From: DATFUL01 sp041499035
GTDB taxonomy: Bacteria > Patescibacteriota > Microgenomatia > UBA8517
DNA length: 23,884 nt
NCBI GenBank assembly: GCA_041499035.1
Contig: JBGQJK010000015.1
Location: 1-23,884 of the forward strand
Direction: 5' to 3'
Part shown: one piece after another, positions 1 to 5,608 of the stretch
How the letters are laid out: the number at the start of each line of letters is the position of its first letter
How positions within the stretch are numbered: the stretch's first letter is position 1
Position numbers and translations under genes: made by a program
Notes under the pieces: model-generated
Databases searched by the model: none
What the model was told of the DNA's origin: nothing
Seen by the model: only the letters and a program-made list of their open reading frames with translations

Positions 1-504
1 CTTCTCTCTCAGGTGATTGATAGTTTTCACTCTACTGCCGGTCTTGGCAAGGGTATTCCTTTGGGTAACCTGACAAGTCAGATATTTGCCAATATTTATA
101 TGCATGAATTAGATGCATATATGAAACATACTCTCAAAGCACGGTATTATATTCGCTATGCTGATGACGGTGTTATCGTGGATTCTTCTAAACGGCTTCT
201 TATTGATCTGATTATGCCTATTGGAGATTTTTTACAAAAGCGATTGTTACTCTCCCTGCATCCCCGTAAAGTCACCGTTCGCAAGTTGTCGTGGGGAATA
301 GACTTTTTGGGCTATATCGTGTTGCCGTATTACGTCTTGCCACGCACAAAAACAAAGCGACGTCTCCTGAAACGTATACGGACCGCCGGACACAGCGAAA
401 GTGCAAATCAGATGGTGCAGTCATATCTCGGGTATCTTTCTCACGCGCAGGCATATCGTCTTCAAACTTTGGTAAAACATATGACATTTGAGACAACTTC
501 GTAA
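1..504 (+). CDS. Reverse transcriptase, C-terminal part (DGR-type)
   Basis: The reading frame is open from base 1, so the N-terminal half lies outside the window. It encodes the RT palm and thumb: GIPLGNLTSQ at bases 52-81 and the catalytic YADD at 157-168, followed by the FLGY segment and a basic thumb (TKTKRRLLKRI). The LGNxxSQ signature in RT motif 4 is typical of diversity-generating retroelement RTs, whereas group II intron RTs usually have QGxxxSP. DGR RTs copy a template RNA with errors at adenines and the cDNA replaces a variable repeat in a target gene; such RTs are common in CPR genomes. No maturase or endonuclease domain follows. No template/variable repeat pair, Avd gene or target gene was found by eye within the window, so DGR function is inferred from the RT motif alone. 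The gene ends in a hairpin repeat at 512-541. Confidence 0.85.
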   Translation, partial: LLSQVIDSFHSTAGLGKGIPLGNLTSQIFANIYMHELDAYMKHTLKARYYIRYADDGVIVDSSKRLLIDLIMPIGDFLQKRLLLSLHPRKVTVRKLSWGIDFLGYIVLPYYVLPRTKTKRRLLKRIRTAGHSESANQMVQSYLGYLSHAQAYRLQTLVKHMTFETTS

Positions 505-511
505 GGAATAC

Positions 512-541
512 GGGGGTCTTACCCTCTTTTGACAAGGGTTT
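512..541. repeat. Hairpin intergenic repeat, copy 1
   Basis: About 29 bp with consensus GGGTCTTACCCC followed by TCTTTTGACAAGGGTTT. The ACCCT/AGGGT arms form a hairpin. It lies between the convergent RT and acetyltransferase genes and overlaps the acetyltransferase stop codon. The same unit recurs at 1063-1092 and 2231-2260. Confidence 0.7.
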
Positions 542-1010
542 ACGTGCCGGAGGTATCGAATTTAATAACCTTTTGAGTAAATTTGCCCCCAATTTTTTCG
601 TAGAATTTATGTGCTTCTCTAAACTCAAGGCTGCTTGTCAGTTTCACTGGATTAATCTGATATTTTTTTGCATATTTAAGTATTCTATCCATTAATACCT
701 TTCCATACCCTTTTTTTCGTTCGCTTTCCTCAATGATAAAATCATCTATATGTGCAAATTTATCACCCGCAATCATATTCGTGAAGATGAAAAATGAAGC
801 TGCGCCGATAATTTTGTTAATCTTTTCAAGAACGAATATTTTAATAATATCCGAATGTATTATATTATCAAAGTTTTCTGACCCATAAATACTAGCGTTT
901 TCATTTTTAGGTTCATGCAACCTTAATTTCTTATTAATAAGTATTCCTAGTTGTGTGAGTAGAGCTAGTACTTGTTGTTTGTCATAGGGTGTCGCAAAAC
1001 GGATTTTCAT
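540..1010 (-). CDS. GNAT-family N-acetyltransferase
   Basis: A 156-aa protein of the Gcn5-related acetyltransferase fold, which transfers acetyl from acetyl-CoA to an amine. The acetyl-CoA motif A is visible as ERKKGYGKVLM (pattern R/QxxGxG/A), preceded by the beta-4 strand AHIDDFIIEE and followed by a helix and EFREAHKFYEKIGG, the usual C-terminal GNAT block. The substrate cannot be told. I chose ATG 1010 (MKIRFATPYD, a typical GNAT N-terminus) rather than a longer upstream start. Just upstream the minus strand has TGTTATACT, an extended -10 ending 11 nt before the ATG, and no SD, so the mRNA may be leaderless. The gene has its own promoter and is bracketed by hairpin repeat copies 1 and 2. 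Confidence 0.85.
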   Translation of the reverse strand: MKIRFATPYDKQQVLALLTQLGILINKKLRLHEPKNENASIYGSENFDNIIHSDIIKIFVLEKINKIIGAASFFIFTNMIAGDKFAHIDDFIIEESERKKGYGKVLMDRILKYAKKYQINPVKLTSSLEFREAHKFYEKIGGKFTQKVIKFDTSGT

Positions 1011-1021
1011 ACGTGAAGCGA

Positions 1022-1029
1022 AGTATAAC
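1022..1029 (-). promoter_or_regulatory. Extended -10 promoter of the GNAT gene
   Basis: On the minus strand TATACT (1027-1022) is preceded by TGT, giving an extended -10. A weak TTTCAC -35 lies 18 bp upstream. The distance to the ATG at 1010 is 11 nt. Confidence 0.5.
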
Positions 1030-1062
1030 AAATAATACGTAATTTGTGAAAGTAACACAGAC

Positions 1063-1092
1063 GGGTCTTACCCCTCTTTTGACGAGGGTTTG
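1063..1092. repeat. Hairpin intergenic repeat, copy 2
   Basis: Second copy of the repeat at 512-541, with inner arms CCCTC/GAGGG. An outer pair CTTACCC/GGGTAAG (1067-1073 and 1092-1098) could form a competing stem. It lies just past the 3' end of the AlaX gene and upstream of the GNAT promoter, which suits a 3'-end or terminator role, although there is no long T-tract. Confidence 0.7.
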
Positions 1093-1110
1093 GGTAAGGG
1101 GAGATTAACG

Positions 1111-1830
1111 TTAACTAATCGCGTAGCTTATTACTGTATTTCCCTCTTTTGTTTCAACATTCGTGATTGTTATCTTACCGACTTCCTTAGTCGTGTGTAC
1201 CTGAGTGCCCCCGTCAGCAACAGTGCCTACTGTTTCCAGCCGCAACGTACGAAGCGGCTTGTTTGTCGGCAATCCAGGCTGCAAATAAATTGCTTCCTTT
1301 TGCAAATCCTCAAAGGGTTGAAAGAGCGTAGAAAATTTCAGATCTTTTGCAACTAATTCATTAGACTTACCTTCCAATTTTTGGCGAATATCCTCCGCAA
1401 CGGTCTCTTGGTATACAATAAACGGCTTTTTCCCATGATCGCCTTTGAGTGGCATCAATGGACTTGGAGAAAACCCAAGTACATGCATGGCAAAATCTAT
1501 CACATGGCCTGCCGAGTGCATGCGCATATTTTTGAATCGCCTATCCCAATTGATAACACCATGCACTTTGCCGCCGACTGCCGGCGGGGTTTGGGCATTG
1601 ATGTAATGCCAGATTTCCCCGTCCTTATTCATCACCATATACACATCAGCTTTCCATGCATCGGTCGAGAGTGTGCCTTGATCTGTCGGCTGGCCGCCGC
1701 CCATCGGGTAAAAAACGGTTTGGTCGAGAATCATCCTCCACTTGCCTGCGCTTTCCGGAAGTACTTCCAAGACCGTCGCATCAACCTCTTTCACATACGA
1801 GTCATCCAAATAGAGTTGTTTCGTTTTCAT
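1111..1830 (-). CDS. AlaX-type alanyl-tRNA editing protein
   Basis: A 239-aa free-standing trans-editing hydrolase related to the AlaRS editing domain (tRNA_SAD family), which removes wrongly attached Ser or Gly from tRNA-Ala in the cytoplasm. The family block FYPMGGGQPTDQGTL (residues 40-54) and the metal-binding HxxxH as HSAGH (His105, His109) are present. The second metal half, normally Cys-GGT-His, reads D206-GGT-Q210 followed by VH212, so the usual Cys and His ligands are replaced. It lies 21 bp downstream of a 54-aa ORF on the same strand and is likely co-transcribed from the attenuated promoter near 2170. A TAAAAT box 9 nt before its ATG could be an internal promoter. The family call is firm; activity with the altered ligands is uncertain. 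Confidence 0.9.
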   Translation of the reverse strand: MKTKQLYLDDSYVKEVDATVLEVLPESAGKWRMILDQTVFYPMGGGQPTDQGTLSTDAWKADVYMVMNKDGEIWHYINAQTPPAVGGKVHGVINWDRRFKNMRMHSAGHVIDFAMHVLGFSPSPLMPLKGDHGKKPFIVYQETVAEDIRQKLEGKSNELVAKDLKFSTLFQPFEDLQKEAIYLQPGLPTNKPLRTLRLETVGTVADGGTQVHTTKEVGKITITNVETKEGNTVISYAIS

Positions 1831-1851
1831 AACTAGTATATTTTACCACAA

Positions 1852-2016
1852 TTAGTCTTCAGGTTTTACTTCCTTGGGTTGTATCGTTATTTCTGGCTTT
1901 GATTCTGTTTCGGGTTTTGGTGCGGTCCATGTTACAAGGTACCCTTTTTCGTACGCTCGTCCTTCACCTAACTCTGGTAACACCCTATTTGTTGTTTGTC
2001 CTTTATTTTCTATCAT
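1852..2016 (-). CDS. 54-aa hypothetical protein, first gene of the AlaX operon
   Basis: A small ORF from ATG 2016 to TAA 1852-1854. It has an excellent SD, AAGGAGGTGATC at 2032-2021, with 9 nt between GGAGG and the ATG. The protein begins MIENKGQTTNRVLPELGEG and has a hydrophilic tail rich in Pro, Glu and Lys. It has no membrane segment, cysteines or domain that I recognise. It is followed by AlaX after 21 bp and preceded by a terminator/antiterminator leader, so it would be the first gene exposed by read-through. Coding is supported by the SD, the position and the lack of other features. The function is unknown; a leader-encoded regulatory peptide is also possible. Confidence 0.65.
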   Translation of the reverse strand: MIENKGQTTNRVLPELGEGRAYEKGYLVTWTAPKPETESKPEITIQPKEVKPED

Positions 2017-2038
2017 GTGTGATCACCTCCTTCCCACT

Positions 2039-2063
2039 AAAAAACCTCCCTTTCAGGAGGTTT
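2039..2063 (-). terminator. Attenuator terminator in the AlaX operon leader
   Basis: On the minus strand AAACCTCC, loop TGAAAG, GGAGGTTT forms a perfect 8-bp stem followed by an unbroken T-run (2044-2039). It lies 23 nt before the ATG of the 54-aa ORF, inside the transcript, so it acts as an attenuator and not as a gene-end terminator. Confidence 0.75.
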
Positions 2064-2089
2064 ATATTGCCACGCAATTCTAAACCTCC
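2056..2089 (-). promoter_or_regulatory. Antiterminator stem, mutually exclusive with the terminator
   Basis: GGAGGTTTA (2089-2081) pairs perfectly over 9 bp with TAAACCTCC (2064-2056). The intervening loop adds a TTGC/GCAA stem. The second arm is also the first arm of the terminator, so the two structures cannot coexist. The first arm begins one nucleotide after the stop codon of the leader ORF. Confidence 0.7.
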
Positions 2090-2090
2090 G

Positions 2091-2135
2091 TTAGGAAGTA
2101 AAGAATGCGAAAAATGTATTAACTATTTTGTTCAT
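2091..2135 (-). CDS. Phe-rich leader peptide (MNKIVNTFFAFFTS)
   Basis: A 14-codon ORF, ATG 2135-2133 to TAA 2093-2091, with four Phe codons in five (FFAFF). It resembles Phe-rich leader peptides of enterobacterial phe attenuators such as PheL. There is no SD, but a good promoter places the transcript start within a few bases of the ATG, so it could be read as a leaderless ORF. A ribosome that finishes at the stop would cover the first antiterminator arm and favour termination; one stalled on the early Phe codons would leave it free. Translation and amino-acid sensing are inferences; the geometry is directly visible. Confidence 0.55.
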   Translation of the reverse strand: MNKIVNTFFAFFTS

Positions 2136-2143
2136 GTTAAGTA

Positions 2144-2172
2144 ATATTACCTGAAGTTTTTGCTTTCGTCAA
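2144..2172 (-). promoter_or_regulatory. Promoter of the leader peptide-54 aa-AlaX operon
   Basis: Minus strand: -35 TTGACG (2172-2167), 17-bp spacer, -10 TAATAT (2149-2144). The predicted start is near 2137, next to the leader ORF ATG at 2135. Confidence 0.65.
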
Positions 2173-2182
2173 TTAATTACTT

Positions 2183-2212
2183 TTGCTTCGTATGAATTTG
2201 CGAGTATATAAA
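2183..2212 (+). promoter_or_regulatory. Putative promoter of the DUF2958 gene
   Basis: TTGCTT (2183-2188) with TATATA (2205-2210, 16-bp spacing) or TATAAA (2207-2212, 18 bp). It is divergent from the AlaX promoter and would give a leader of about 180 nt containing repeat copy 3 and the hairpins before the SD. Confidence 0.4.
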
Positions 2213-2230
2213 AGGGGGAAACAACACAAA

Positions 2231-2260
2231 AGGGCCTTGCCCCTCTTTTGACAAGGGTTT
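2231..2260. repeat. Hairpin intergenic repeat, copy 3
   Basis: Third copy, AGGGCCTTGCCCC followed by TCTTTTGACAAGGGTTT. It is in the same orientation as copies 1 and 2 and lies in the untranslated leader of the DUF2958 gene. Confidence 0.65.
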
Positions 2261-2333
2261 CCGGCTTCGCCTGCAATAAACTTCGCTTCGCTTGCCCTTG
2301 CAAAATTCACCCCGCTTAAAAAGATCCACGTAT

Positions 2334-2380
2334 GGGAAGCATGGGCATGCTTCCCAACAATTAATTTTTTTTCGGGAAGC
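2334..2380 (+). promoter_or_regulatory. Alternative hairpins ahead of the DUF2958 start
   Basis: GGGAAGCATG and CATGCTTCCC (2334-2343, 2346-2355) form a perfect 10-bp stem with a GG loop. A second GGGAAGC at 2374-2380 can compete for the same GCTTCCC arm; it lies just before the SD (AAAGGAGGTGAG, 2385-2396). The two pairings exclude each other and the second would bring a stem within 4 nt of the SD. Confidence 0.5.
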
Positions 2381-2402
2381 GCATAAAGGAGGTGAGTAAT
2401 AA

Positions 2403-2717
2403 ATGCAGCTATTAACAGAGGAACTACTCAAGAGATTTGCAAAGGTTGGAAGTCAGGAAGAGATACACGATCCCGTGGTAATCGCAAAGTTTTTTAATCC
2501 AAATGGAGCCGGTACCTGGTACGCAACCGAATACGATCCAGAGTCAAAGGAATTTTTTGGCTATGTTTCGATTTTCGGCGACTGGAACGACGAATGGGGT
2601 TCGTTTGCGCTTGCCGAGCTTGAAAGTTACCGAGGAAAGTTTGGCCTTGGGATTGAGCGAGATCTGTATTTTGGAGAGAAAAGAATAAGCGAGGTTGCGC
2701 CTAGCGCAATACAGTAA
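2403..2717 (+). CDS. DUF2958 domain protein
   Basis: A 104-aa protein matching DUF2958, which I recognise from the pattern LLTEELLKRF, DPVVIAKFF, TWYATEYD, FGYVSIFGDWNDEWGSFALAELES and GLGIERDLYF. This is nearly the whole family length. Members are usually small proteins on plasmids, integrative elements and phage-like islands; their biochemical role is not established. The start is firm: AAAGGAGGTGAGTAATAA precedes the ATG. A strong terminator hairpin follows at 2724-2748. With the next 63-aa ORF it forms the left accessory block of the mobile region. Confidence 0.85.
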   Translation: MQLLTEELLKRFAKVGSQEEIHDPVVIAKFFNPNGAGTWYATEYDPESKEFFGYVSIFGDWNDEWGSFALAELESYRGKFGLGIERDLYFGEKRISEVAPSAIQ

Positions 2718-2723
2718 AAAAGG

Positions 2724-2748
2724 CCCGCGGGGCGAATAACCCCGCGGG
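2724..2748 (+). terminator. GC-rich hairpin after the DUF2958 gene
   Basis: CCCGCGGGG (2724-2732), 7-nt loop, CCCCGCGGG (2740-2748): a perfect 9-bp stem followed by TTGTTAATAA. The T-run is short, so termination may be partial and allow read-through into the 63-aa ORF 25 bp further on. Confidence 0.7.
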
Positions 2749-2773
2749 TTGTTAATAACAAAAGGAGAAAATT

Positions 2774-2965
2774 ATGATCAGAAGACTACCAGTTTTTAAA
2801 GGCTATACCGTAGATTTACGTCTACAGGAATTTAGAAAAATTCCACTCAATAAATTGCCGGAATTTGTGCCATTTTTAAGTGATAAGGGAGCAAAGCTTT
2901 TTTATGAGTTCGGGCAAACCGAGGAAGGCCAAAAAGAGCTCGAGTATTATTGGAGTCATAGATAA
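2774..2965 (+). CDS. 63-aa hypothetical protein next to DUF2958
   Basis: A small basic protein beginning MIRRLPVFKGYTVDLRLQEF with a good SD (AAAGGAG, 7 nt before the ATG). The segment KGYTVDLRLQEFRKIP resembles short conserved proteins that accompany DUF2958-type genes on mobile elements, but I cannot name a family. It has no membrane segment, catalytic motif or cysteines. The middle (KLPEFVPFLSDKGAKLFYEF) looks like an amphipathic helix. It probably shares the DUF2958 transcript. The function is unknown. Confidence 0.7.
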   Translation: MIRRLPVFKGYTVDLRLQEFRKIPLNKLPEFVPFLSDKGAKLFYEFGQTEEGQKELEYYWSHR

Positions 2966-2991
2966 CAAGTTTAATGGCTTTGGGCTACTAA

Positions 2992-3381
2992 CTATTTTTG
3001 CGATATGACTTTTTTGAGAAGATGAAGTTGGTCTTGTTCGTACCCAATATTTTCTTTTCCTGCAAACCATACGGAAATGTTTTGCATAATGGGTCCCCAA
3101 TGCGACGGCTCGTACCGTAATTGCGCATCTTCAGCAGATACTCGGCCTCCTTCAACCTCTGGCAACCGTTTTACGGTATCATCAAGAAGCTCCCGATATT
3201 TAGGCCCGAGAGTCGGATCGGCAATTACGCTGTCGTATGCCGCGATTAACGTTGTGCGGAATTGCATATGGGCACGGTGCTCTTGCAAGATGTTCGCACG
3301 GAGAACGGTCGCTAAAGCAGCCTCAGCCGCACTTACAAGTTCTTGTGGGCTGGATGGTCTTTCGTGACGTGCGTCGATCAT
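2992..3381 (-). CDS. 129-aa hypothetical protein
   Basis: An open frame from ATG 3381 with no family that I recognise. The protein is largely helical in character (AAEAALATVLRANILQEH) and hydrophilic, with a C-terminal WFAGKENIGYEQDQLHLLKK, and has no signal peptide or membrane segment. No SD precedes the ATG; TTTAAT lies 7 nt upstream, compatible with a leaderless start. It lies between the plus-strand 63-aa gene and the minus-strand replication-relaxation gene. Coding is inferred from length and the absence of a better overlapping frame. Confidence 0.55.
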   Translation of the reverse strand: MIDARHERPSSPQELVSAAEAALATVLRANILQEHRAHMQFRTTLIAAYDSVIADPTLGPKYRELLDDTVKRLPEVEGGRVSAEDAQLRYEPSHWGPIMQNISVWFAGKENIGYEQDQLHLLKKVISQK

Positions 3382-3465
3382 GATTTTGATTAAAAGAGAC
3401 TGTAACCTAAAATTTTTATAAAATCAAGTATTCGATGGTTTAATACAAGAAATCGAGAACACAAC

Positions 3466-4284
3466 CTACTCATTTGATCCTTCAACTTTTTCCCAACTTC
3501 TGGCAAACGCTTGCTCGCGGGTAGCAAGATATACGGACGTTTGATCGAGCGACGTTTCGTCATATATCCGCTCGAGGTGTTTTTTGAGGTAGATAAGAAT
3601 TCCGACTGTCGGGCAAATGAAAAGGATCGTCGGGAATGGGTGCTTGGTGACTTCTTCAAATTTTCTCTCCTCGATATAGTCATTGTACTGTTCTATTCGT
3701 CTTCGTAGTGCGAACCGTGGCGAACCTTCTTCGAATACCTCGACAAAATAACGTTTTGTTTGTCCCTTACCATCAGTCCGGGCAAAATAGGCGTCCGGTA
3801 GTGGGTGAATGATATAAGGATGAACCTGTAAATCGGATTTTGTGAAGAAGTGAAGTGTTTGTTTTGTTTTTATGGAATCATTTAAGAGAAACAAATAATA
3901 ATCGGCAATAAATGAGGAGTGAGCGATAAACTGGGGTGAGCGGATTTTTTCCCGGTAGATACGTTTTAAGCCTCTCGCTGTAATACCTTCGGTATTTTCT
4001 AAAACTTTAATACTCCTGGGAGCCAGAAAATATACTGCCGGTTGATTTGCTAAGCCAAGTGTTCGGGAATAGTGTTTATTAATGTAACTACCTGATGTGA
4101 GTATTTTGAGATGATAATTTGTAAGGCGTAGTGTTTTGTCGGTAAGTAATTTTTGAAGTTGTATAGAAGTTAAGAAACGGAAGCGATAGAGATAGGTAAG
4201 AATAGTCAGTTGTTTAGGGTTTAGAGTTAGTGTCGAGTTGTCCATAGTAAGTAGAGAAGGCAGAATCTGGAGTGATTGTATCAC
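3466..4284 (-). CDS. Replication-relaxation family protein (Replic_Relax)
   Basis: Up to 272 aa. The N-terminal winged helix (LTPKQ-like LNPKQLTILTYLYRFRFLTSIQLQKLL, then LTNYHLKIL) and the later DAYFAR...RYFVEVFEEGSPRFALRRRIEQY block match the replication-relaxation family found on plasmids and integrative elements of Gram-positive bacteria and CPR; the EVFE segment recalls a nuclease-like core. Two starts are possible: GTG 4284, preceded by AAGGGAG, or ATG 4245 (MDNSTLTLNP). A perfect GGAGTGAT inverted repeat overlaps the GTG. The gene faces away from the Fic gene across a 200-bp region full of palindromes. It is likely part of the replication or transfer module together with the TraD-like ATPase. 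Confidence 0.75.
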   Translation of the reverse strand: MIQSLQILPSLLTMDNSTLTLNPKQLTILTYLYRFRFLTSIQLQKLLTDKTLRLTNYHLKILTSGSYINKHYSRTLGLANQPAVYFLAPRSIKVLENTEGITARGLKRIYREKIRSPQFIAHSSFIADYYLFLLNDSIKTKQTLHFFTKSDLQVHPYIIHPLPDAYFARTDGKGQTKRYFVEVFEEGSPRFALRRRIEQYNDYIEERKFEEVTKHPFPTILFICPTVGILIYLKKHLERIYDETSLDQTSVYLATREQAFARSWEKVEGSNE

Positions 4285-4287
4285 TCC
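4269..4287. promoter_or_regulatory. Inverted repeat at the replication-relaxation gene start
   Basis: GGAGTGAT, TGT, ATCACTCC: a perfect 8-bp inverted repeat with a 3-nt loop covering the possible GTG start. CCTTATATATAAGG, a 14-bp palindrome at 4292-4305, lies just upstream and contains a TATATA box. This could be an operator for the gene's own winged-helix domain or an mRNA hairpin. Confidence 0.5.
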
Positions 4288-4366
4288 TCTCCCTTATATA
4301 TAAGGAATGAGAGGGAAAAGTAAAAATAAAAAAGGGCTATATATCGGTCTAATATTAAAATACCCA

Positions 4367-4384
4367 TTACCTACCGGTAGGTAA
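4367..4384. promoter_or_regulatory. 18-bp perfect palindrome
   Basis: TTACCTACCGGTAGGTAA lies midway between the divergent replication-relaxation and Fic genes. Its length and perfect symmetry suggest a dimeric regulator site. No T-run follows, so it is not a terminator. Confidence 0.5.
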
Positions 4385-4460
4385 AATAATAACCCCATTA
4401 TGACAGATCTTATATCATCTTATACAATCGTATATATCTGAAATATTCGATCAAACACCC

Positions 4461-4510
4461 TTGACTCTTGCGTATCATCATGATACGCTGGACACATATG
4501 AATGATACGC
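4461..4510 (+). promoter_or_regulatory. Fic gene promoter with a 19-bp palindromic operator
   Basis: A -35 TTGACT (4461-4466), 17-bp spacer and weak -10 TACGCT (4484-4489). The palindrome GCGTATCATCATGATACGC (4470-4488) fills the spacer, and its half-site ATGATACGC recurs at 4502-4510 within the first codons. The layout suits autorepression by the HTH domain of the downstream protein. Confidence 0.55.
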
Positions 4511-5550
4511 AAGTTAATGCAAGACAACGCAAACTTCTGGGTTATTTGTTTGCCAACCCTTCCCTGTCGAGAGCTGAGCTAGAAACATCTCTTGAGGATG
4601 AAAAAGGATCACGTATAACCGTCATACGGGATTTAAACCACCTTCTTGATCTTGGTTGGGTTGAGCAAACAGGGGGTGGAAAACACGTAAAATATAATCT
4701 TAAAGCTGGTAGGGAACTCCTTATTCCGGTTGATAGTGATGAATATTTTTCGAAAACAACCGATGCGAGAATTATTACTTATCCCGGTTTCAATAGTAAG
4801 ATTATTGAAAATTTATCCGGGCTATTTTCAAAAAACGAACTTGATCTCTTTGAGCAAGGGAAAATAAAATTAAAGGATAAATTTAAGACGTTGGACCAAA
4901 CATTGCTCAAACGTGAATTGGAACGGTTTACGATTGAGCTTTCTTGGAAATCCTCTCAAATTGAGGGTAACACTTATTCTTTACTTGAAACTGAGGAACT
5001 TATTAAAAACAAAAAAGAGGCGAAAGGCCATAACAAAAGTGAAGCGCTGATGATCCTAAACCATAAAAGTGCCTTTGATACAATACTTGAGAAACGGGAT
5101 AGTTTCAAAGAGATTACTGTTTTAGATATACGGACAATCCATGCTGAGCTAATAAAAGGCCTGGAGATTACTTCTGGTATTCGTAAATCAGGAGTGGGTA
5201 TTACTGGTACGAAATACCTGCCTCTTGCTAATAAATGGCAAATAGAGGAAGCATTGTCAAAAATAGTAGCACATACAAAAAAGATGACCATCATTCCTGA
5301 GAAAGCCTTAACGTTTCTTGCCATGATTTCGTACCTTCAGCCATTTACGGACGGCAACAAACGAACGAGCCGAATGATCAGCAATGCGGTGCTTTTGGCA
5401 AACGGCTATTTCCCTCTTTCATACAGAAGTGTTGACGAAGTTGAATATAAGAAGGCGTTGATCATTTTCTATGAACAAAATAATATATTTCACTTAAAGA
5501 GAATATTTATTGAACAGCAGCAATTTGCGATTAATAGCTACTTCCTGTAA
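4498..5550 (+). CDS. HTH-Fic protein with a catalytic His to Gln change
   Basis: A 350-aa protein. Residues 7-70 look like a winged helix-turn-helix (ARQRKLLGYLFANPSLSRAELE, then ITVIRDLNHLLDLGWVE). The rest is a Fic domain, usually an AMP-transferase that modifies Tyr/Thr/Ser of target proteins. The inhibitory motif is present as SSQIEGN (152-158). The catalytic loop HxFxDGNxRxxR reads QPFTDGNKRTSR (281-292): nucleotide-binding residues are kept but the catalytic His is Gln. Gln-variant Fic proteins with NKRTSR are a recurring subgroup, probably not ordinary AMPylators. I chose ATG 4498; the TTG at 4468 would put the operator inside the gene. No SD is present. It probably acts as a regulator or a modified toxin of the element. 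Confidence 0.85.
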   Translation: MNDTQVNARQRKLLGYLFANPSLSRAELETSLEDEKGSRITVIRDLNHLLDLGWVEQTGGGKHVKYNLKAGRELLIPVDSDEYFSKTTDARIITYPGFNSKIIENLSGLFSKNELDLFEQGKIKLKDKFKTLDQTLLKRELERFTIELSWKSSQIEGNTYSLLETEELIKNKKEAKGHNKSEALMILNHKSAFDTILEKRDSFKEITVLDIRTIHAELIKGLEITSGIRKSGVGITGTKYLPLANKWQIEEALSKIVAHTKKMTIIPEKALTFLAMISYLQPFTDGNKRTSRMISNAVLLANGYFPLSYRSVDEVEYKKALIIFYEQNNIFHLKRIFIEQQQFAINSYFL

Positions 5551-5564
5551 GTTCAACGAACTGG

Positions 5565-5597
5565 TAATCGGCTACTAATCGTCTATTAATCGACTAC
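5565..5597. repeat. Three tandem 11-bp repeats
   Basis: TAATCGGCTAC, TAATCGTCTAT and TAATCGACTAC follow one another without gaps between the convergent Fic and TraD-like genes. A related TTAATAGCTAC lies at 5531-5541. The 11-bp period equals about one helical turn, as in short iterons or protein-binding arrays. Confidence 0.6.
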
Positions 5598-5608
5598 TTT
5601 TTAGTACG

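Noticed and set aside
541..552. GTGCCGG near the GNAT stop as a left attachment site matching the tRNA-Leu end
   Set aside because: Only about 7 contiguous bases match and the following bases differ; this is expected by chance in a window of this size.
272..628. 118-aa minus-strand ORF over the RT end
   Set aside because: It is antisense to the RT and partly made of the hairpin repeat (KPLSKEG reading), with no independent support.
512..1092. GNAT gene as a transposed cassette between direct repeats
   Set aside because: The repeats are hairpins at gene ends, a third copy lies elsewhere, and there is no transposase or target duplication.
1381..1836. 151-aa plus-strand ORF over the AlaX gene
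   Set aside because: It is antisense to a well-supported AlaX protein and resembles no family.
1..2400. Template/variable repeat pair for the RT
   Set aside because: No pair of about 100-bp repeats differing at adenines was seen; the relevant part is probably outside the window.
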